Notes under the pieces: model-generated | The model's input: only the letters and a program-made list of their open reading frames with translations | Database searches by the model: none | Told to the model about the DNA's origin: nothing | In this document: one piece after another, positions 49,052-58,042 of the stretch | How the letters are laid out: each line of letters starts with the position of its first letter | Position numbering within the stretch: position 1 is the stretch's first letter | NCBI GenBank assembly: GCA_001464935.1 | Contig: LNEL01000058.1 | Coordinates: 62,001 to 126,000, forward strand | Length of the DNA stretch: 64,000 bases | Reading direction: 5' to 3' | Source: Gammaproteobacteria bacterium Ga0077536 | GTDB lineage: Bacteria > Pseudomonadota > Gammaproteobacteria > Ga0077536 | Made by a program: the position numbers and the translations under genes

Positions 49052-49726
49052 ATGGCAATCAAGGAATGGCCCGCCCCCGAGCGGCCGCGTGAACGACTGT
49101 TGGCCCTTGGCCCCGCGGCCCTGACCGACGCCGAGCTGCTGGCCCTGCTGTTGCGGCATGGCACGCCCGGCCGCGACGCGGTGGGCCTGGCGCGCGAACT
49201 GCTCGCCTGCACGCGCGGGCTGCGGCGCCTAGTCGAGCTGCCGCTGCCGGCGTTCACGGCGCTGCCGGGTCTCGGCAGCGCGCGCTATGCCGAACTGCAG
49301 GCCGCGCTCGAACTGTCGCGGCGCTATCTGCGCGAGGGTCTCGAGCGGCCGGGCCCGATCGGAGGTCCGGACGGTGCGAAGGACTACCTGCTCGCCCAGT
49401 TCAAGCCCTTGCAGCGGGAAGTCTTCGGCTGCCTGTTCCTCGACACCCGGCATCAGCTGATCGCATTCGAAATCCTGTTCTACGGGACGCTCGATGCGAC
49501 GACCGTCCACCCCCGGGAGGTCGTCAAACGGGTGCTCGAACTGAATGCGGCGGCCGTGATCCTCGCCCACAATCACCCGTCCGGCGTCGCCGAACCCAGC
49601 CACGCCGACCAGGCCCTGACCCGGCGTCTCAGCGAGGCGCTCGCCCTGATCGACGTGCGCGTGCTCGACCATATCGTCGCCGGCGACCGGGCCGCGGTGT
49701 CGTTTGCGGACCGGGGCTGGATCTGA
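49052..49726 (+). CDS. radC: RadC family JAB-domain protein
   Basis: About 224 residues from [17 protein letters not shown], with GGAAG upstream; an in-frame GTG two codons earlier is less likely. An N-terminal HhH region ([20 protein letters not shown]) precedes the JAB/MPN motif [18 protein letters not shown]. The family was named for DNA repair, but its biochemical role is unproven. It is followed by rpmB and rpmG as in E. coli. Confidence 0.93.
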   Translation: MAIKEWPAPERPRERLLALGPAALTDAELLALLLRHGTPGRDAVGLARELLACTRGLRRLVELPLPAFTALPGLGSARYAELQAALELSRRYLREGLERPGPIGGPDGAKDYLLAQFKPLQREVFGCLFLDTRHQLIAFEILFYGTLDATTVHPREVVKRVLELNAAAVILAHNHPSGVAEPSHADQALTRRLSEALALIDVRVLDHIVAGDRAAVSFADRGWI

Positions 49727-49763
49727 GGCCTGCAAATAGTCGCTCGATGGCGGCTCCGACAGC

Positions 49764-49792
49764 TTGGCGCTGCGGCAGAAACAGGCTACGAT
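49764..49792 (+). promoter_or_regulatory. Predicted sigma-70 promoter of rpmB-rpmG
   Basis: TTGGCG (49764-49769) and TACGAT (49787-49792) with ideal 17-bp spacing, each 4 of 6 to consensus, in the gap between radC and rpmB. Confidence 0.5.
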
Positions 49793-49830
49793 CCGCGACC
49801 CACTCAATAGAACAGATAGGCGCGAGTGCC

Positions 49831-50067
49831 ATGTCCAGAGTTTGCCAAGTCACCGGCGTCGGCCCAATGTCCGGTAACAACGTGTCCCACGCGAATAACA
49901 AGACGCGTCGGCGCTATCTCCCCAACCTGCACAGCCGCCGGATCTGGGTGGACAGCGAGCAGCGCTTCGTGACGCTGCGCGTCAGCAGCCGCGGCCTGCG
50001 CATCATCGACAAACGCGGCATCGACGCGGTCCTCAAGGACCTGCGCGCCCGCGGCGAAAAGTTCTGA
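49831..50067 (+). CDS. rpmB: 50S ribosomal protein L28
   Basis: 78 residues from [25 protein letters not shown], the standard bL28 start; the frame is open 28 codons upstream but that is not conserved. [15 protein letters not shown] sequence ([29 protein letters not shown]) and a terminal LRARGEKF fit. It is 8 bp before rpmG. Confidence 0.98.
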   Translation: MSRVCQVTGVGPMSGNNVSHANNKTRRRYLPNLHSRRIWVDSEQRFVTLRVSSRGLRIIDKRGIDAVLKDLRARGEKF

Positions 50068-50075
50068 GGTGAGCC

Positions 50076-50231
50076 ATGCAGGATAAGATCAAACTGGTAT
50101 CGAGCGCCGGCACAGGCCACTTCTATACCACCACGAAGAACAAGCGGAACAACCCGGAGAAGATGGAACGCCTGAAGTTCGATCCGGTCGTCCGCAAGCA
50201 CGTGAAGTACACCGAGGGCAAGATCAAGTAA
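50076..50231 (+). CDS. rpmG: 50S ribosomal protein L33
   Basis: A 51-residue protein, [20 protein letters not shown] then [17 protein letters not shown] and a Lys-rich end. It lacks the two CxxC pairs of zinc-binding L33, so it is the C-minus form found in most proteobacteria. A strong terminator follows at 50261. Confidence 0.97.
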   Translation: MQDKIKLVSSAGTGHFYTTTKNKRNNPEKMERLKFDPVVRKHVKYTEGKIK

Positions 50232-50260
50232 GCCCCGGACCCTTCCGGCACCCGGCAAAA

Positions 50261-50282
50261 AGCCCGCGTCAGCGGGCTTTTT
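50261..50282 (+). terminator. Rho-independent terminator after rpmG
   Basis: AGCCCGC (50261-50267) pairs with GCGGGCT (50272-50278) around a 4-base loop and runs into TTTT; five A precede the stem, so it may also work for the convergent GFA gene. Confidence 0.88.
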
Positions 50283-50301
50283 CATGTCCGGCGTGTGCCC
50301 G

Positions 50302-50733
50302 TCAGAGCTGAGGCATGCCCGGATACTTCGGCAGCACCGGATCCATCGCATCCCAGCGCGCCGCACTGGCGGTGAAAATGTCCATTGCCGGCTGGAACAG
50401 GTTCGGATCGTCGTAGCTGCCGGCCTGGATCAGCAGCAGCCCGACCATGGTCTGCGCCTTGCCGGTCAGGCGCGCGCCACATTCCGCGCAGAAGCCTTCC
50501 CAGACTTTGCCGCCGGAGTCGCCGCGGCGTTCGAAGTAGCGAATCTCGCCGGTTACCACAACGTCGCTCTCGGCGTAGGCCGCGACCGGCGTGTAGCCGC
50601 TGCCCGTGATCTTCTGGCAGATGCGGTAGTGACAGTTGACCGCGAAGCGCGGCACGCCGCGCGCCACGTAGCGCACGCGGCCACACAGGCAACCGCCGGT
50701 CACCTGCGGGTCGTCATTGCCGGGCTCAGGCAC
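50302..50733 (-). CDS. GFA-family (glutathione-dependent formaldehyde-activating-like) protein
   Basis: A 143-residue zinc protein. GGCLCGRVRYVARG is the GFA start, with Cys ligands continued in NCHYRICQKITGSG and FCAECGARL. The Mss4-like fold binds zinc; the named activity (S-hydroxymethylglutathione formation) is proven only for a few members. This protein differs from typical GFA in having CHYRICQK where CxxC(R/Q) patterns are usual. It lies between rpmG and the desaturase. Confidence 0.85.
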   Translation of the reverse strand: MPEPGNDDPQVTGGCLCGRVRYVARGVPRFAVNCHYRICQKITGSGYTPVAAYAESDVVVTGEIRYFERRGDSGGKVWEGFCAECGARLTGKAQTMVGLLLIQAGSYDDPNLFQPAMDIFTASAARWDAMDPVLPKYPGMPQL

Positions 50734-50787
50734 CGGCAGTCATCCGCTCGGGGCCGGCCCGCTGCACGCCGTCGGCGCGCACGCTGT

Positions 50788-51981
50788 TCAGGAGGCCGCT
50801 GTCGCCAGCCGGTAGCCGCGCAGACGCTGCGCGAAATCTTCGAGCGCCGCGATGCCGGTCTGTTCGGCCTGATGACACCATTCCTGCAGACTGTGCAGCA
50901 GCCGCTCCTGCGTGGCCTGGCGCTCGTTGAAGAGCGCGGCGAGACGCCGCTGGAACTCGTACACCGTGTTCAACGCCGAACTGTGGGCCAGGCCCTGCAG
51001 CAGTTGCGCGCGATCCTGCTCGCGCAGCAGCAGTTCGGTGCGGTAGATGAGGCGCTTCAGCGGTTTCAGGCTGGCGCGCGTGGCGTCGTCGGCGCGCGCG
51101 ATTTCATCCTTGTGGACCGGGTGCACGACGCGCTTCGCGTAGTCGGCCAGCACGTGCACGTGACTCGCGACGACGGTGTGCACGGTGTCGAGATCGACGA
51201 TCGGCTTCGGCGCTTCGACCACCGGTGCCAGGGCGACCTTCTTCACCTGCGCCAGGCCGAAGATCTCGAGCGTGCGGATATAGGCCCAGCCGAGATCGAA
51301 TTCCCACGGCCGCATCGAGAACTTCGCCGAACTCGCGAACGCGTGATGATTGTTGTGCAGTTCTTCGCCGCCGATGAGGATGCCCCACGGCGTGATGTTG
51401 GTCGACGTGTCGCGCGTCTCGAAATTGCGGTAACCGCCCCAATGGCCGATGCCGTTGATGACACCCGCCGCGAAAATCGGAATCCACGCCATCTGCACGG
51501 CCCAGATCGTGAGACCGAGCCAGCCGAACATCAGCACGTTCGCCACCAGCATCAATGCGATGCCGAGCGAGTCGTGACGCGTATAGAGATTGCGTTCGAT
51601 CCAGTCGTTCGGCGCACCGTGGCCATATTTTTTGATGGTCTCGGGATTGGCCTGTTCGATACGGTAGAGCTCGGCGCCTTCGGTCAGGACTTTGCGCAGA
51701 CCGAACACCTGCGGGCTGTGCGGATCGCCCGGCTGTTCGACGAACGCGTGATGCTTGCGATGCACGGCGGTCCAGCCAATCGTGGACATGCCGGTCGACA
51801 GCCACAGCCAGGCGCGCAGGAAATGGCTGACCAGCGGATGCAGGTTCACTGCCCGATGGGCCTGGCAGCGGTGCAGGTACACGGTCACCCCGATGATCGT
51901 GAAGTGCGTGAACACCAGCGCCACGAGGACGTAACCCCACCAGGGCAAGTCGATCAGACCATTAAAAGCAAGGATATTCAT
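50788..51981 (-). CDS. Fatty-acid (acyl-lipid delta-9 type) desaturase
   Basis: A 397-residue integral membrane di-iron enzyme. Three His boxes are intact: HRCQAH (37-42), HRKHH (74-78) and HNNHH (209-213). Four or more hydrophobic segments surround them. The pattern, including WTAVHRKHHAF and IIGGEEL-like LIGGEELHNNHH, resembles Pseudomonas DesA, which desaturates acyl chains of existing phospholipids. The C-terminal ~130 residues are soluble and helical. It starts 15 bp after an upstream hydantoinase-family gene, right behind a palindrome at 51986-52000. Confidence 0.92.
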   Translation of the reverse strand: MNILAFNGLIDLPWWGYVLVALVFTHFTIIGVTVYLHRCQAHRAVNLHPLVSHFLRAWLWLSTGMSTIGWTAVHRKHHAFVEQPGDPHSPQVFGLRKVLTEGAELYRIEQANPETIKKYGHGAPNDWIERNLYTRHDSLGIALMLVANVLMFGWLGLTIWAVQMAWIPIFAAGVINGIGHWGGYRNFETRDTSTNITPWGILIGGEELHNNHHAFASSAKFSMRPWEFDLGWAYIRTLEIFGLAQVKKVALAPVVEAPKPIVDLDTVHTVVASHVHVLADYAKRVVHPVHKDEIARADDATRASLKPLKRLIYRTELLLREQDRAQLLQGLAHSSALNTVYEFQRRLAALFNERQATQERLLHSLQEWCHQAEQTGIAALEDFAQRLRGYRLATAAS

Positions 51982-51985
51982 TATC

Positions 51986-52000
51986 TTAAGGTCACCTTAA
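51986..52000. promoter_or_regulatory. Perfect 15-bp palindrome at the desaturase start
   Basis: TTAAGGTCACCTTAA is a perfect inverted repeat (7-bp arms, one central base) ending 4 bp before the desaturase ATG. It contains both the upstream gene's stop codon and the AAGG that would serve as Shine-Dalgarno. The form is that of a dimeric repressor operator, but its position inside the ribosome site could also make it an RNA hairpin. Confidence 0.55.
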
Positions 52001-54021
52001 ACGAGGTCGACGCGCATCTTCGCCGATTCGGCGCGGGGCGCGCAATCCGCCTTGGACAGCCTGAGGTGTCCATGTCCATCGACACTCGCAGCCCAGCCCG
52101 GCGCCACCCAGGTCGTGCTGATCGCGTCGATCACGATCAGCGGGCCCGGTAACGCCAGGCCTGCGGGCAGGTCCGCGCGCTGCCACACCGGCACGGGGTC
52201 CGGGACGCCATGCACGGCCGAGTGCGCACAGGCTGCCGCGTGCGTGGGCGGCACATGCTGCGGCAGATCAACCGACGGCGCCGCCGCCTGCAGACGCACC
52301 CGCAGCGCGACGAGCTGCACCGGTGCGTCGAGCCGGTGTCCGTAACGCGCGGCGTGCGCGGCATGAAAGGCCCCGGTCAGGGTATCGACCTCGAGCCACG
52401 GGAGATTGAGGGTCGAAGACTGTCCTTCGTAGCAGAGATCGACGCTGCGGGCGACCGCAAGTTCAGCCGCCGTCACACCCTCGGCCGCCAGCTCGGTCTG
52501 CCCCTGCGCCACCAGTCGCTCGAACGCTGCGAGCAACACCCTGACTTCGACGTCGGCGAGCCGCGCGCGCAGGCTGTACGAGAGTTGCCGGCCCGGCCCG
52601 ACCGCCAGCATGCCGAGCGCCGACAGCACGCCCGCCGCAGCCGGCACCAGCGCCGAGCGCATGCCGAGGCTGTCGGCGAGCTCGCAGACATGCAGACCAC
52701 CGGCGCCGCCGAAGGACAGCAGCGTCGCGTCGCGCGGATCGCTGCCGCGGGCAACGGATATGACTCTCAGCGCCTGGTGCATGTGAGCGTTCACCAACTC
52801 GATGACGCCGCGGGCCGCGTCGAGCACGGACAGGCCACCGAGCGCCGCGGCCAGCGGGGCGAACGCGCGGGCCGCCGCGTCGCGATCGAGCGCGAGAGAG
52901 CCGGCCAGCCTCGCCTCGGCGGGCAGGCGACCGAGCAGCAGATGCGCGTCGGTGACCGTCGGCAGCGTCCCGCCCAGTCCATAGCAGGCCGGGCCGGGCC
53001 GGGCACCCGCAGACGCCGGCCCGACATGCAGCAGTCCGCCTTCGTCGACGCTGGCAATCGACCCGCCGCCGGCGCCGATGGTGTGCAGATCGACCATCGG
53101 CACGCCGACCGGATAGGGCCCGATGCGCCCTTCGGTGGTCAGCACGAGCTCGCCGTCGATCATCGCGACATCAGTGGAAGTCCCACCCATGTCGAAGGTA
53201 AGCACTCGCTCACAACCGATGCCGGCCGCGATCATCCGCGCGCCCTGCAGCCCGCCCGCTGGTCCCGACAACAACAGGTTCACCGCATGACGGCCCGCAT
53301 ACGCAGGGGCGCAGGCCAGCCCCGAACTCTGCATGACCGTCAGCCGCGCGGGCACGACCGCGTGCGCGAGCCGCCTGAGGTAGCCCTGCATCAGCGGCCC
53401 GACATAGGCGTTCAGCCAGGTCGCGGTGGCGCGCTCGACCTCGCGGATTTCCGGCAACACGTCCGCCGAACAGCACACGAACAGCGAGTCCGGCAGCGCT
53501 GCGGCGAGCGCCCGCTCGTGCGAGGGATCGCGGAACGAGAACAGGAAGGTGATGGCGACCGACTGCGGAGCCAGCGCTTCGAGCTGCGCGAGCAGCGTGG
53601 CGATGTCGGCCTCGCTCAGCGGATCGAGCAGGCTCCCGTCCGCCCCGAGCCGGCCGCCCGTCTCCAGGCACAGCGCCTCGGGCACCGGCGGCGTCGGCGG
53701 CAGTGGCTGCAGGTTGTAGAGTTCGGGACGCGCCTGGCGGCCGATCGTCAGCAGGTCGCGGAAGCCGCGGTTGGTGACGAACGCCGTGCGCGCGCCCTTG
53801 CCCTCGAGCACCGCGTTCGTCGCGACGGTCGAGCCGTGCACGATCGCGAGCGGCCCGTTGAGGCCCGTCGGCACGAGCCCGAGGGCCGCGATGCCGCGCA
53901 GGATCGCCTGCTCAGGCGCCGCCGGGGTCGACAGCTCCTTGTGGATGCGCAGGCGGCCCCCCTCGACGAGTACGAAGTCGGTGAAGGTGCCGCCGGTGTC
54001 GATGCCGAGGAAGGCGCTCAT
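51997..54021 (-). CDS. Hydantoinase/oxoprolinase (HyuA) family protein
   Basis: 674 residues from MSAFLGIDTGGTFTDFVLV; the frame is open 47 codons upstream without family sequence. The N-terminal HydA_N ATPase fold is followed by HydA core motifs VLTFDMGGTSTDVAMI and IGAGGGSIASVDEGG. The C-terminal domain has ALRVISVARGSDPRDATLLSFGGAGGLHVCELADSLG. HyuA proteins usually pair with HyuB; no HyuB lies next to it, so it may be an orphan or a single-subunit form. It ATP-dependently opens cyclic amides or carboxylates ketones in characterised relatives; the substrate here is unknown. Confidence 0.9.
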   Translation of the reverse strand: MSAFLGIDTGGTFTDFVLVEGGRLRIHKELSTPAAPEQAILRGIAALGLVPTGLNGPLAIVHGSTVATNAVLEGKGARTAFVTNRGFRDLLTIGRQARPELYNLQPLPPTPPVPEALCLETGGRLGADGSLLDPLSEADIATLLAQLEALAPQSVAITFLFSFRDPSHERALAAALPDSLFVCCSADVLPEIREVERATATWLNAYVGPLMQGYLRRLAHAVVPARLTVMQSSGLACAPAYAGRHAVNLLLSGPAGGLQGARMIAAGIGCERVLTFDMGGTSTDVAMIDGELVLTTEGRIGPYPVGVPMVDLHTIGAGGGSIASVDEGGLLHVGPASAGARPGPACYGLGGTLPTVTDAHLLLGRLPAEARLAGSLALDRDAAARAFAPLAAALGGLSVLDAARGVIELVNAHMHQALRVISVARGSDPRDATLLSFGGAGGLHVCELADSLGMRSALVPAAAGVLSALGMLAVGPGRQLSYSLRARLADVEVRVLLAAFERLVAQGQTELAAEGVTAAELAVARSVDLCYEGQSSTLNLPWLEVDTLTGAFHAAHAARYGHRLDAPVQLVALRVRLQAAAPSVDLPQHVPPTHAAACAHSAVHGVPDPVPVWQRADLPAGLALPGPLIVIDAISTTWVAPGWAASVDGHGHLRLSKADCAPRAESAKMRVDLV

Positions 54022-54086
54022 CGCGGTCGGTTGCTGGCGGAAAAGCTCATCGTGCGCGAATACATCGGATTCAAAGACGGTTTGCC

Positions 54087-54115
54087 TTGTGACAGCGGGT
54101 CGGCTTGCGAATAAT
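54087..54115 (+). promoter_or_regulatory. Predicted promoter of the Gld-like ABC operon
   Basis: TTGTGA (54087-54092) and AATAAT (54110-54115) with 17-bp spacing. The start site would be near 54122, ahead of the AGGA ribosome site (54132-54135) and ATG (54143). Confidence 0.45.
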
Positions 54116-54142
54116 AGCCCGCGCATGACCCAGGACGTCTTA

Positions 54143-55045
54143 ATGGTCGCCCGTGGGCTCACGCGGCGCTACGGTTCCCGCGCAGCTTTGCACGGGATCG
54201 ATCTCACGCTTGCCCGCGGTGACTGCCTCGGCCTGCTCGGTCTGAACGGCGCAGGCAAGTCGACGACCCTCAAAATCCTCACCGGCGTGCTCGCGCCGCA
54301 CGCCGGCAGCGTCTGCGTCTGCGGCCACGATCTCGCCCGCGCGCCGCTCGCGGCCAAGCGCCATCTCGGGTTCCTGCCCGACGTGCCGCCGCTGTTCACC
54401 GATGCGCGTGTCGACGAATACCTCGCGCTGTGCGCGCAGCTGCGCGAGGTCGCGGCGATCGAAGCGGCCGTCGCGCGTGCAAAGTCACGCTGCGGCCTCG
54501 CCGACGTCGGCCCGCGCCTGATCCGCAACCTGTCGAAAGGCTACCAGCAACGCATTGGCATCGCCCAGGCCATCGTCCACGAACCGGCGGTGCTGGTGCT
54601 CGATGAACCGACGGTCGGGCTCGATCCGGTGCAGATCCGCGATGTGCGGCAGCTCATCAAGGACCTCGCGCGCGAACACGCGGTGATCCTGTCGACGCAT
54701 CTGCTGGCCGAAGTGCAGCAGATCTGCACGCGCGTTGCCGTGCTGCACCAGGGCCGGCTCGTGCACGAAGGCGCACTCGGCGGCGATGGCTGCTGGCTCA
54801 AGCTGCGGCTGCGCGCCGCCACCTCGGACGCCACCCTGCAGGCCCTGCCCGGCGTGCAGCAGGTCGCCGCGAGCGGCGATGGCGGCTGGTTGCTGCGCGT
54901 CGACGCGCCGGCGGTGGCCGAACACATCGCGCTCGGCATCGCCCGTCTGGATCTGGGGCTGCTCGAGCTGCGCGCGGCCGACAGCGCGATCGAACAGACC
55001 TTTCTCGATCTGACCGTCGGCGCGTCCATGACGGTGCCGGCATGA
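54143..55045 (+). CDS. ABC transporter ATP-binding protein (GldA-like)
   Basis: About 300 residues. The ATG at 54143 is preferred because AGGA lies seven bases upstream and the promoter fits; an in-frame ATG at 54125 has no ribosome site. Walker A is GLNGAGKST, signature LSKGYQQR, Walker B VLVLDEPTVGLDP, H-switch STHLL. The C-terminal 80 residues are a regulatory-type domain. It is followed by two coupled membrane components, the arrangement of gldA-gldF-gldG-like export systems. It starts an operon divergent from the HyuA gene. Confidence 0.9.
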   Translation: MVARGLTRRYGSRAALHGIDLTLARGDCLGLLGLNGAGKSTTLKILTGVLAPHAGSVCVCGHDLARAPLAAKRHLGFLPDVPPLFTDARVDEYLALCAQLREVAAIEAAVARAKSRCGLADVGPRLIRNLSKGYQQRIGIAQAIVHEPAVLVLDEPTVGLDPVQIRDVRQLIKDLAREHAVILSTHLLAEVQQICTRVAVLHQGRLVHEGALGGDGCWLKLRLRAATSDATLQALPGVQQVAASGDGGWLLRVDAPAVAEHIALGIARLDLGLLELRAADSAIEQTFLDLTVGASMTVPA

Positions 55046-55791
55046 TCAACGTCGTGCTGCGACGGGAGCTGCAGAGCCTGTTTCGTGCGCCGTTCGCGTG
55101 GGCGGTGCTCGCCGTCACGCAGTTCGTGATCGCCTGGCAGTTCCTCGCGCAGATCGAGATCTTCACCGATCTGCAGCCGCGCCTCGCGCGCGTCGCGCTG
55201 CCGCCCGGCGTCACGCAACTCGTCGTGCAGCCGCTGCTGGTGACGATCGCGATGCTGCTGCTGTTCATCGTGCCGGCGCTGACGATGCAGACGCTCGCCG
55301 GCGAGCGTCGGGCCGGCACGCTGAACCTGTGGTACAGCTCACCGGTCGCGCTGCGCACACTGGTCTTCGGCAAGTTCGCCGGTGTGCTGAGCCTGCTCGC
55401 GATGCTGTGGTTGAGCGCCGCGGTCATGCCGTTCACGCTCGCCTGGGGCACGGCACTCGATCTCGGCACGCTCGCGGCGGGACTGCTCGGCCTCGCGCTG
55501 CTGATGGCGGCGATGACCGCGATCGGCCTGTTCTTCTCGTCGCTGACGAGTCAGCCGACGCTCGCCGCACTCGGCGGTTTCTCCTGCCTGATGTTCTTCT
55601 GGATGTGCGACTGGACCGGCCGTATCGACGGCGAGCCGACGCTGTTCACGCACCTGTCGATGATGAACCACTTCCAGCACTTCGTGCGCGGCTACGTTGA
55701 CAGTGCGGACGTGGCCTATTTCCTGATCGTGATCGTCAGCGCGCTCGCGCTGACCGTCTGGCGGCTCGATGGCGACCGACGCGCCTTCTGA
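55042..55791 (+). CDS. ABC-2 type permease (GldF-like)
   Basis: A 249-residue permease with six predicted membrane segments and the ABC-2 motif ALTMQTLAGERRAGTLNLWYSSPV. It overlaps the ATPase gene by 4 bp (ATGA) and the next gene by 23 bp. In Bacteroidetes GldF is linked to gliding, but in proteobacteria the system's role is unknown. Confidence 0.88.
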   Translation: MINVVLRRELQSLFRAPFAWAVLAVTQFVIAWQFLAQIEIFTDLQPRLARVALPPGVTQLVVQPLLVTIAMLLLFIVPALTMQTLAGERRAGTLNLWYSSPVALRTLVFGKFAGVLSLLAMLWLSAAVMPFTLAWGTALDLGTLAAGLLGLALLMAAMTAIGLFFSSLTSQPTLAALGGFSCLMFFWMCDWTGRIDGEPTLFTHLSMMNHFQHFVRGYVDSADVAYFLIVIVSALALTVWRLDGDRRAF

Positions 55792-57115
55792 TCCCGTGCC
55801 GCTGCGCGGCCTGTGGCGCCGGCGCCTCGCGTATGGGGCGCGCGGTGTCGCCGTGCTCGTGCTCGCGGCTTTGCTGCTCGCGACGGCCACGCGCAATCAT
55901 CGCGGCCTCGACTGGAGCAGCAGCGGCCGGCACTCGCTGTCGGCGGCGAGCGTCGCGGCGCTCGCCGCCGTTGCCGGACCGATTGAAGTCACGGCGTATC
56001 TGCCGAAACAGCATGCCGGGCGCGAGCGCGCGCAGGAACTCGTCGCGCGTTACCGGCGACACCGCGATGACATCGGGCTGCGCTTCGTCGACCCGGCCGA
56101 CGCGCCGGAGACGATGCGCGAAGAGAACCTGCGCGAAGGGGAGATGGCGATTGCCGTCGGCACGCGCCGCGAGTTCATCAAGGTGTACTCGGAGCGCGAG
56201 TTCACGAACGCGCTCGCGCGCCTGGCCCGGCCCGGCGAGCAATGGCTCGCCTTCGTCACCGGCCATGGCGAACGCAGCCCTGCGCGGACCGCGAACTTCG
56301 ACGTGTCCGACTGGGCGGACGTGCTCGCGAAGCGCGGCCTGAAGGCACAGGAGATCAACCTCGCCGCGCAGGGCGCGATTCCGGACAACACCTCGCTGCT
56401 TGTGCTCGCGAGTCCGCAGCTCGAATTCCTGCCGGGCGAGGTCGCGCTGATCGACGCGTGGGTCGCGCAGGGCGGCAGCCTGCTGTGGCTGATGGAGCCC
56501 GACACGCCGGCCAGTCTTGCGCCGCTCGCCGCCAGCCTCGGTGTCGCACGCGAGGCGGCGACGATCGTCGATCCGGCGACCGTACGCCTGGGCATCGACA
56601 ACGCCGCCATGGCGGTCGTGAGCACGTATGCAGCGGCGGACGCCGTCGCGAATTTCGACGCCACGGCGCTGCTGCCGTATGCGGCGCCGCTGCGCGCCCT
56701 CGCGTCCGACCGCTGGCGCGCCGAGCCGCTGTTCGGTACCAGCGCGCAGGCGTGGGGCGAGACCGGGCCACTGACCGGCGCCGTCGGGCAGGACGCGACC
56801 GATCTGCCCGGGCCCCTGACGCTCGCGCTGGCGCTCACGCGCCAGGCACAGCGCGTGGTGGTGATCGGCGACGGCGACTTCCTGTCGAACACCTATGTCG
56901 GCAACGGCGGCAACCGCGATCTGGGCGTGCGCCTCGTCGAGTGGCTGACGCTGAACGACACGCTGATCGACATCGAGTCGAAGCCGGCGCCGGACACCAC
57001 GCTCGAGCTCGAGCGCTGGCAGATTGCGGTCATCGCCTTCGGCTTCCTGTTCGTGCTGCCCGGCGCCTTCGCGGCGAACGGGATGTTGATGTGGTGGAAG
57101 CGCCGACGTGCGTGA
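55769..57115 (+). CDS. GldG-like membrane-anchored auxiliary protein of the ABC system
   Basis: A 448-residue protein with an N-terminal membrane segment (about 24-42), a periplasmic GldG-like domain (DWSSSGRHSLSAASVAALAAV ... VTAYLP ... LLVLASPQLEFLPGEVALIDAWVAQGGSLLWL), and a C-terminal membrane segment (VIAFGFLFVLPGAFAANGMLMWW) ending in basic residues. It resembles the DUF4350/GldG-type component that accompanies ABC-2 exporters. The 23-bp overlap with the permease indicates translational coupling. The cargo is unknown. Confidence 0.85.
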   Translation: MATDAPSDPVPLRGLWRRRLAYGARGVAVLVLAALLLATATRNHRGLDWSSSGRHSLSAASVAALAAVAGPIEVTAYLPKQHAGRERAQELVARYRRHRDDIGLRFVDPADAPETMREENLREGEMAIAVGTRREFIKVYSEREFTNALARLARPGEQWLAFVTGHGERSPARTANFDVSDWADVLAKRGLKAQEINLAAQGAIPDNTSLLVLASPQLEFLPGEVALIDAWVAQGGSLLWLMEPDTPASLAPLAASLGVAREAATIVDPATVRLGIDNAAMAVVSTYAAADAVANFDATALLPYAAPLRALASDRWRAEPLFGTSAQAWGETGPLTGAVGQDATDLPGPLTLALALTRQAQRVVVIGDGDFLSNTYVGNGGNRDLGVRLVEWLTLNDTLIDIESKPAPDTTLELERWQIAVIAFGFLFVLPGAFAANGMLMWWKRRRA

Positions 57116-57159
57116 TCATGGCCGCCAGCTCCGAGCGGGGAACCCCGAAGTGATCACCG

Positions 57160-57978
57160 ATGCCTGAGTTGCCAGAGGTCGAGACCACTCGCCGCGGCGT
57201 CGCGCCGCATGTCGTTGGCGCGCGCATCCGCGACACGCGCGTGCGCGAGTTCCGCATGCGCCAGCCGATACCGCGCGACCTCGCGACGGTGTTGCAGGGG
57301 CAGCGGCTGGTCGGACTGGAGCGCCGCGCGAAGTACCTGCTGTTCGGCTTCGAACGCGGCACCCTGATTGTGCATCTCGGCATGTCAGGTTCGCTGCGCG
57401 TGCTGTCGCCGGAGACGCCGCCGCAGGCGCACGATCACGTCGACCTCGTGTTCGACAACGAGGTATGCCTGCGGCTGCGCGATCCACGCCGTTTCGGTCT
57501 GATGCTGTGGACGGCCGAGCCCCCCGCCGCGCATCCGCTGCTCGCCACGCTCGGCCCCGAACCCTGGGACGAGGCGTTCAATGCCGACTATCTCGCCGCG
57601 CTCGCGCACTCGCGGAGCGGCGCCGTGAAGAACTTCGTGATGGACGGACACGTGGTCGTCGGCGTCGGCAACATCTACGCGAGTGAATCCCTGCATCGCG
57701 CATTGATCCACCCGACGCGCCCGGCCCGACGCGTCAGTCGCGCGCGCTATGCGTCGCTGGTCAGCGCCGTGCGCGAAGTGCTCGAGTCCGCGATCGGCTT
57801 CGGCGGCACGACCCTGCGCGACTTCACGCGCGATGACGGCAAGCCCGGCTATTTCCGCAATGAACTGCGCGTCTACGATCGCGGCGGCGAGATCTGCCTG
57901 CAATGCGGCAAGGCCGAGATCCGGCAGAAGGTCATCGGCCAGCGCATGAGCTATTTCTGCCCCCAGTGCCAGCGTTGA
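57160..57978 (+). CDS. mutM: Formamidopyrimidine-DNA glycosylase
   Basis: A 272-residue enzyme. MPELPEVETTRRG supplies the N-terminal Pro nucleophile after Met removal and the catalytic Glu. RRAKYLLF holds the beta-elimination Lys, and the C-terminal zinc finger is CLQCGK...CPQCQR. It removes 8-oxoguanine and Fapy lesions. In E. coli it directly follows rpmG; here about 7 kb of other genes intervene. Confidence 0.97.
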   Translation: MPELPEVETTRRGVAPHVVGARIRDTRVREFRMRQPIPRDLATVLQGQRLVGLERRAKYLLFGFERGTLIVHLGMSGSLRVLSPETPPQAHDHVDLVFDNEVCLRLRDPRRFGLMLWTAEPPAAHPLLATLGPEPWDEAFNADYLAALAHSRSGAVKNFVMDGHVVVGVGNIYASESLHRALIHPTRPARRVSRARYASLVSAVREVLESAIGFGGTTLRDFTRDDGKPGYFRNELRVYDRGGEICLQCGKAEIRQKVIGQRMSYFCPQCQR

Positions 57979-58042
57979 GCGCAGCATTGACGCCCGCGCG
58001 CGTCACGGCCGCGGGGCCACGATGCCCCGGGCGATCCGCCTC

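Noticed and set aside
52210..54114. 634-codon open frame on the plus strand opposite the HyuA gene
   Set aside because: Antisense shadow; no recognisable fold and Arg-rich composition.
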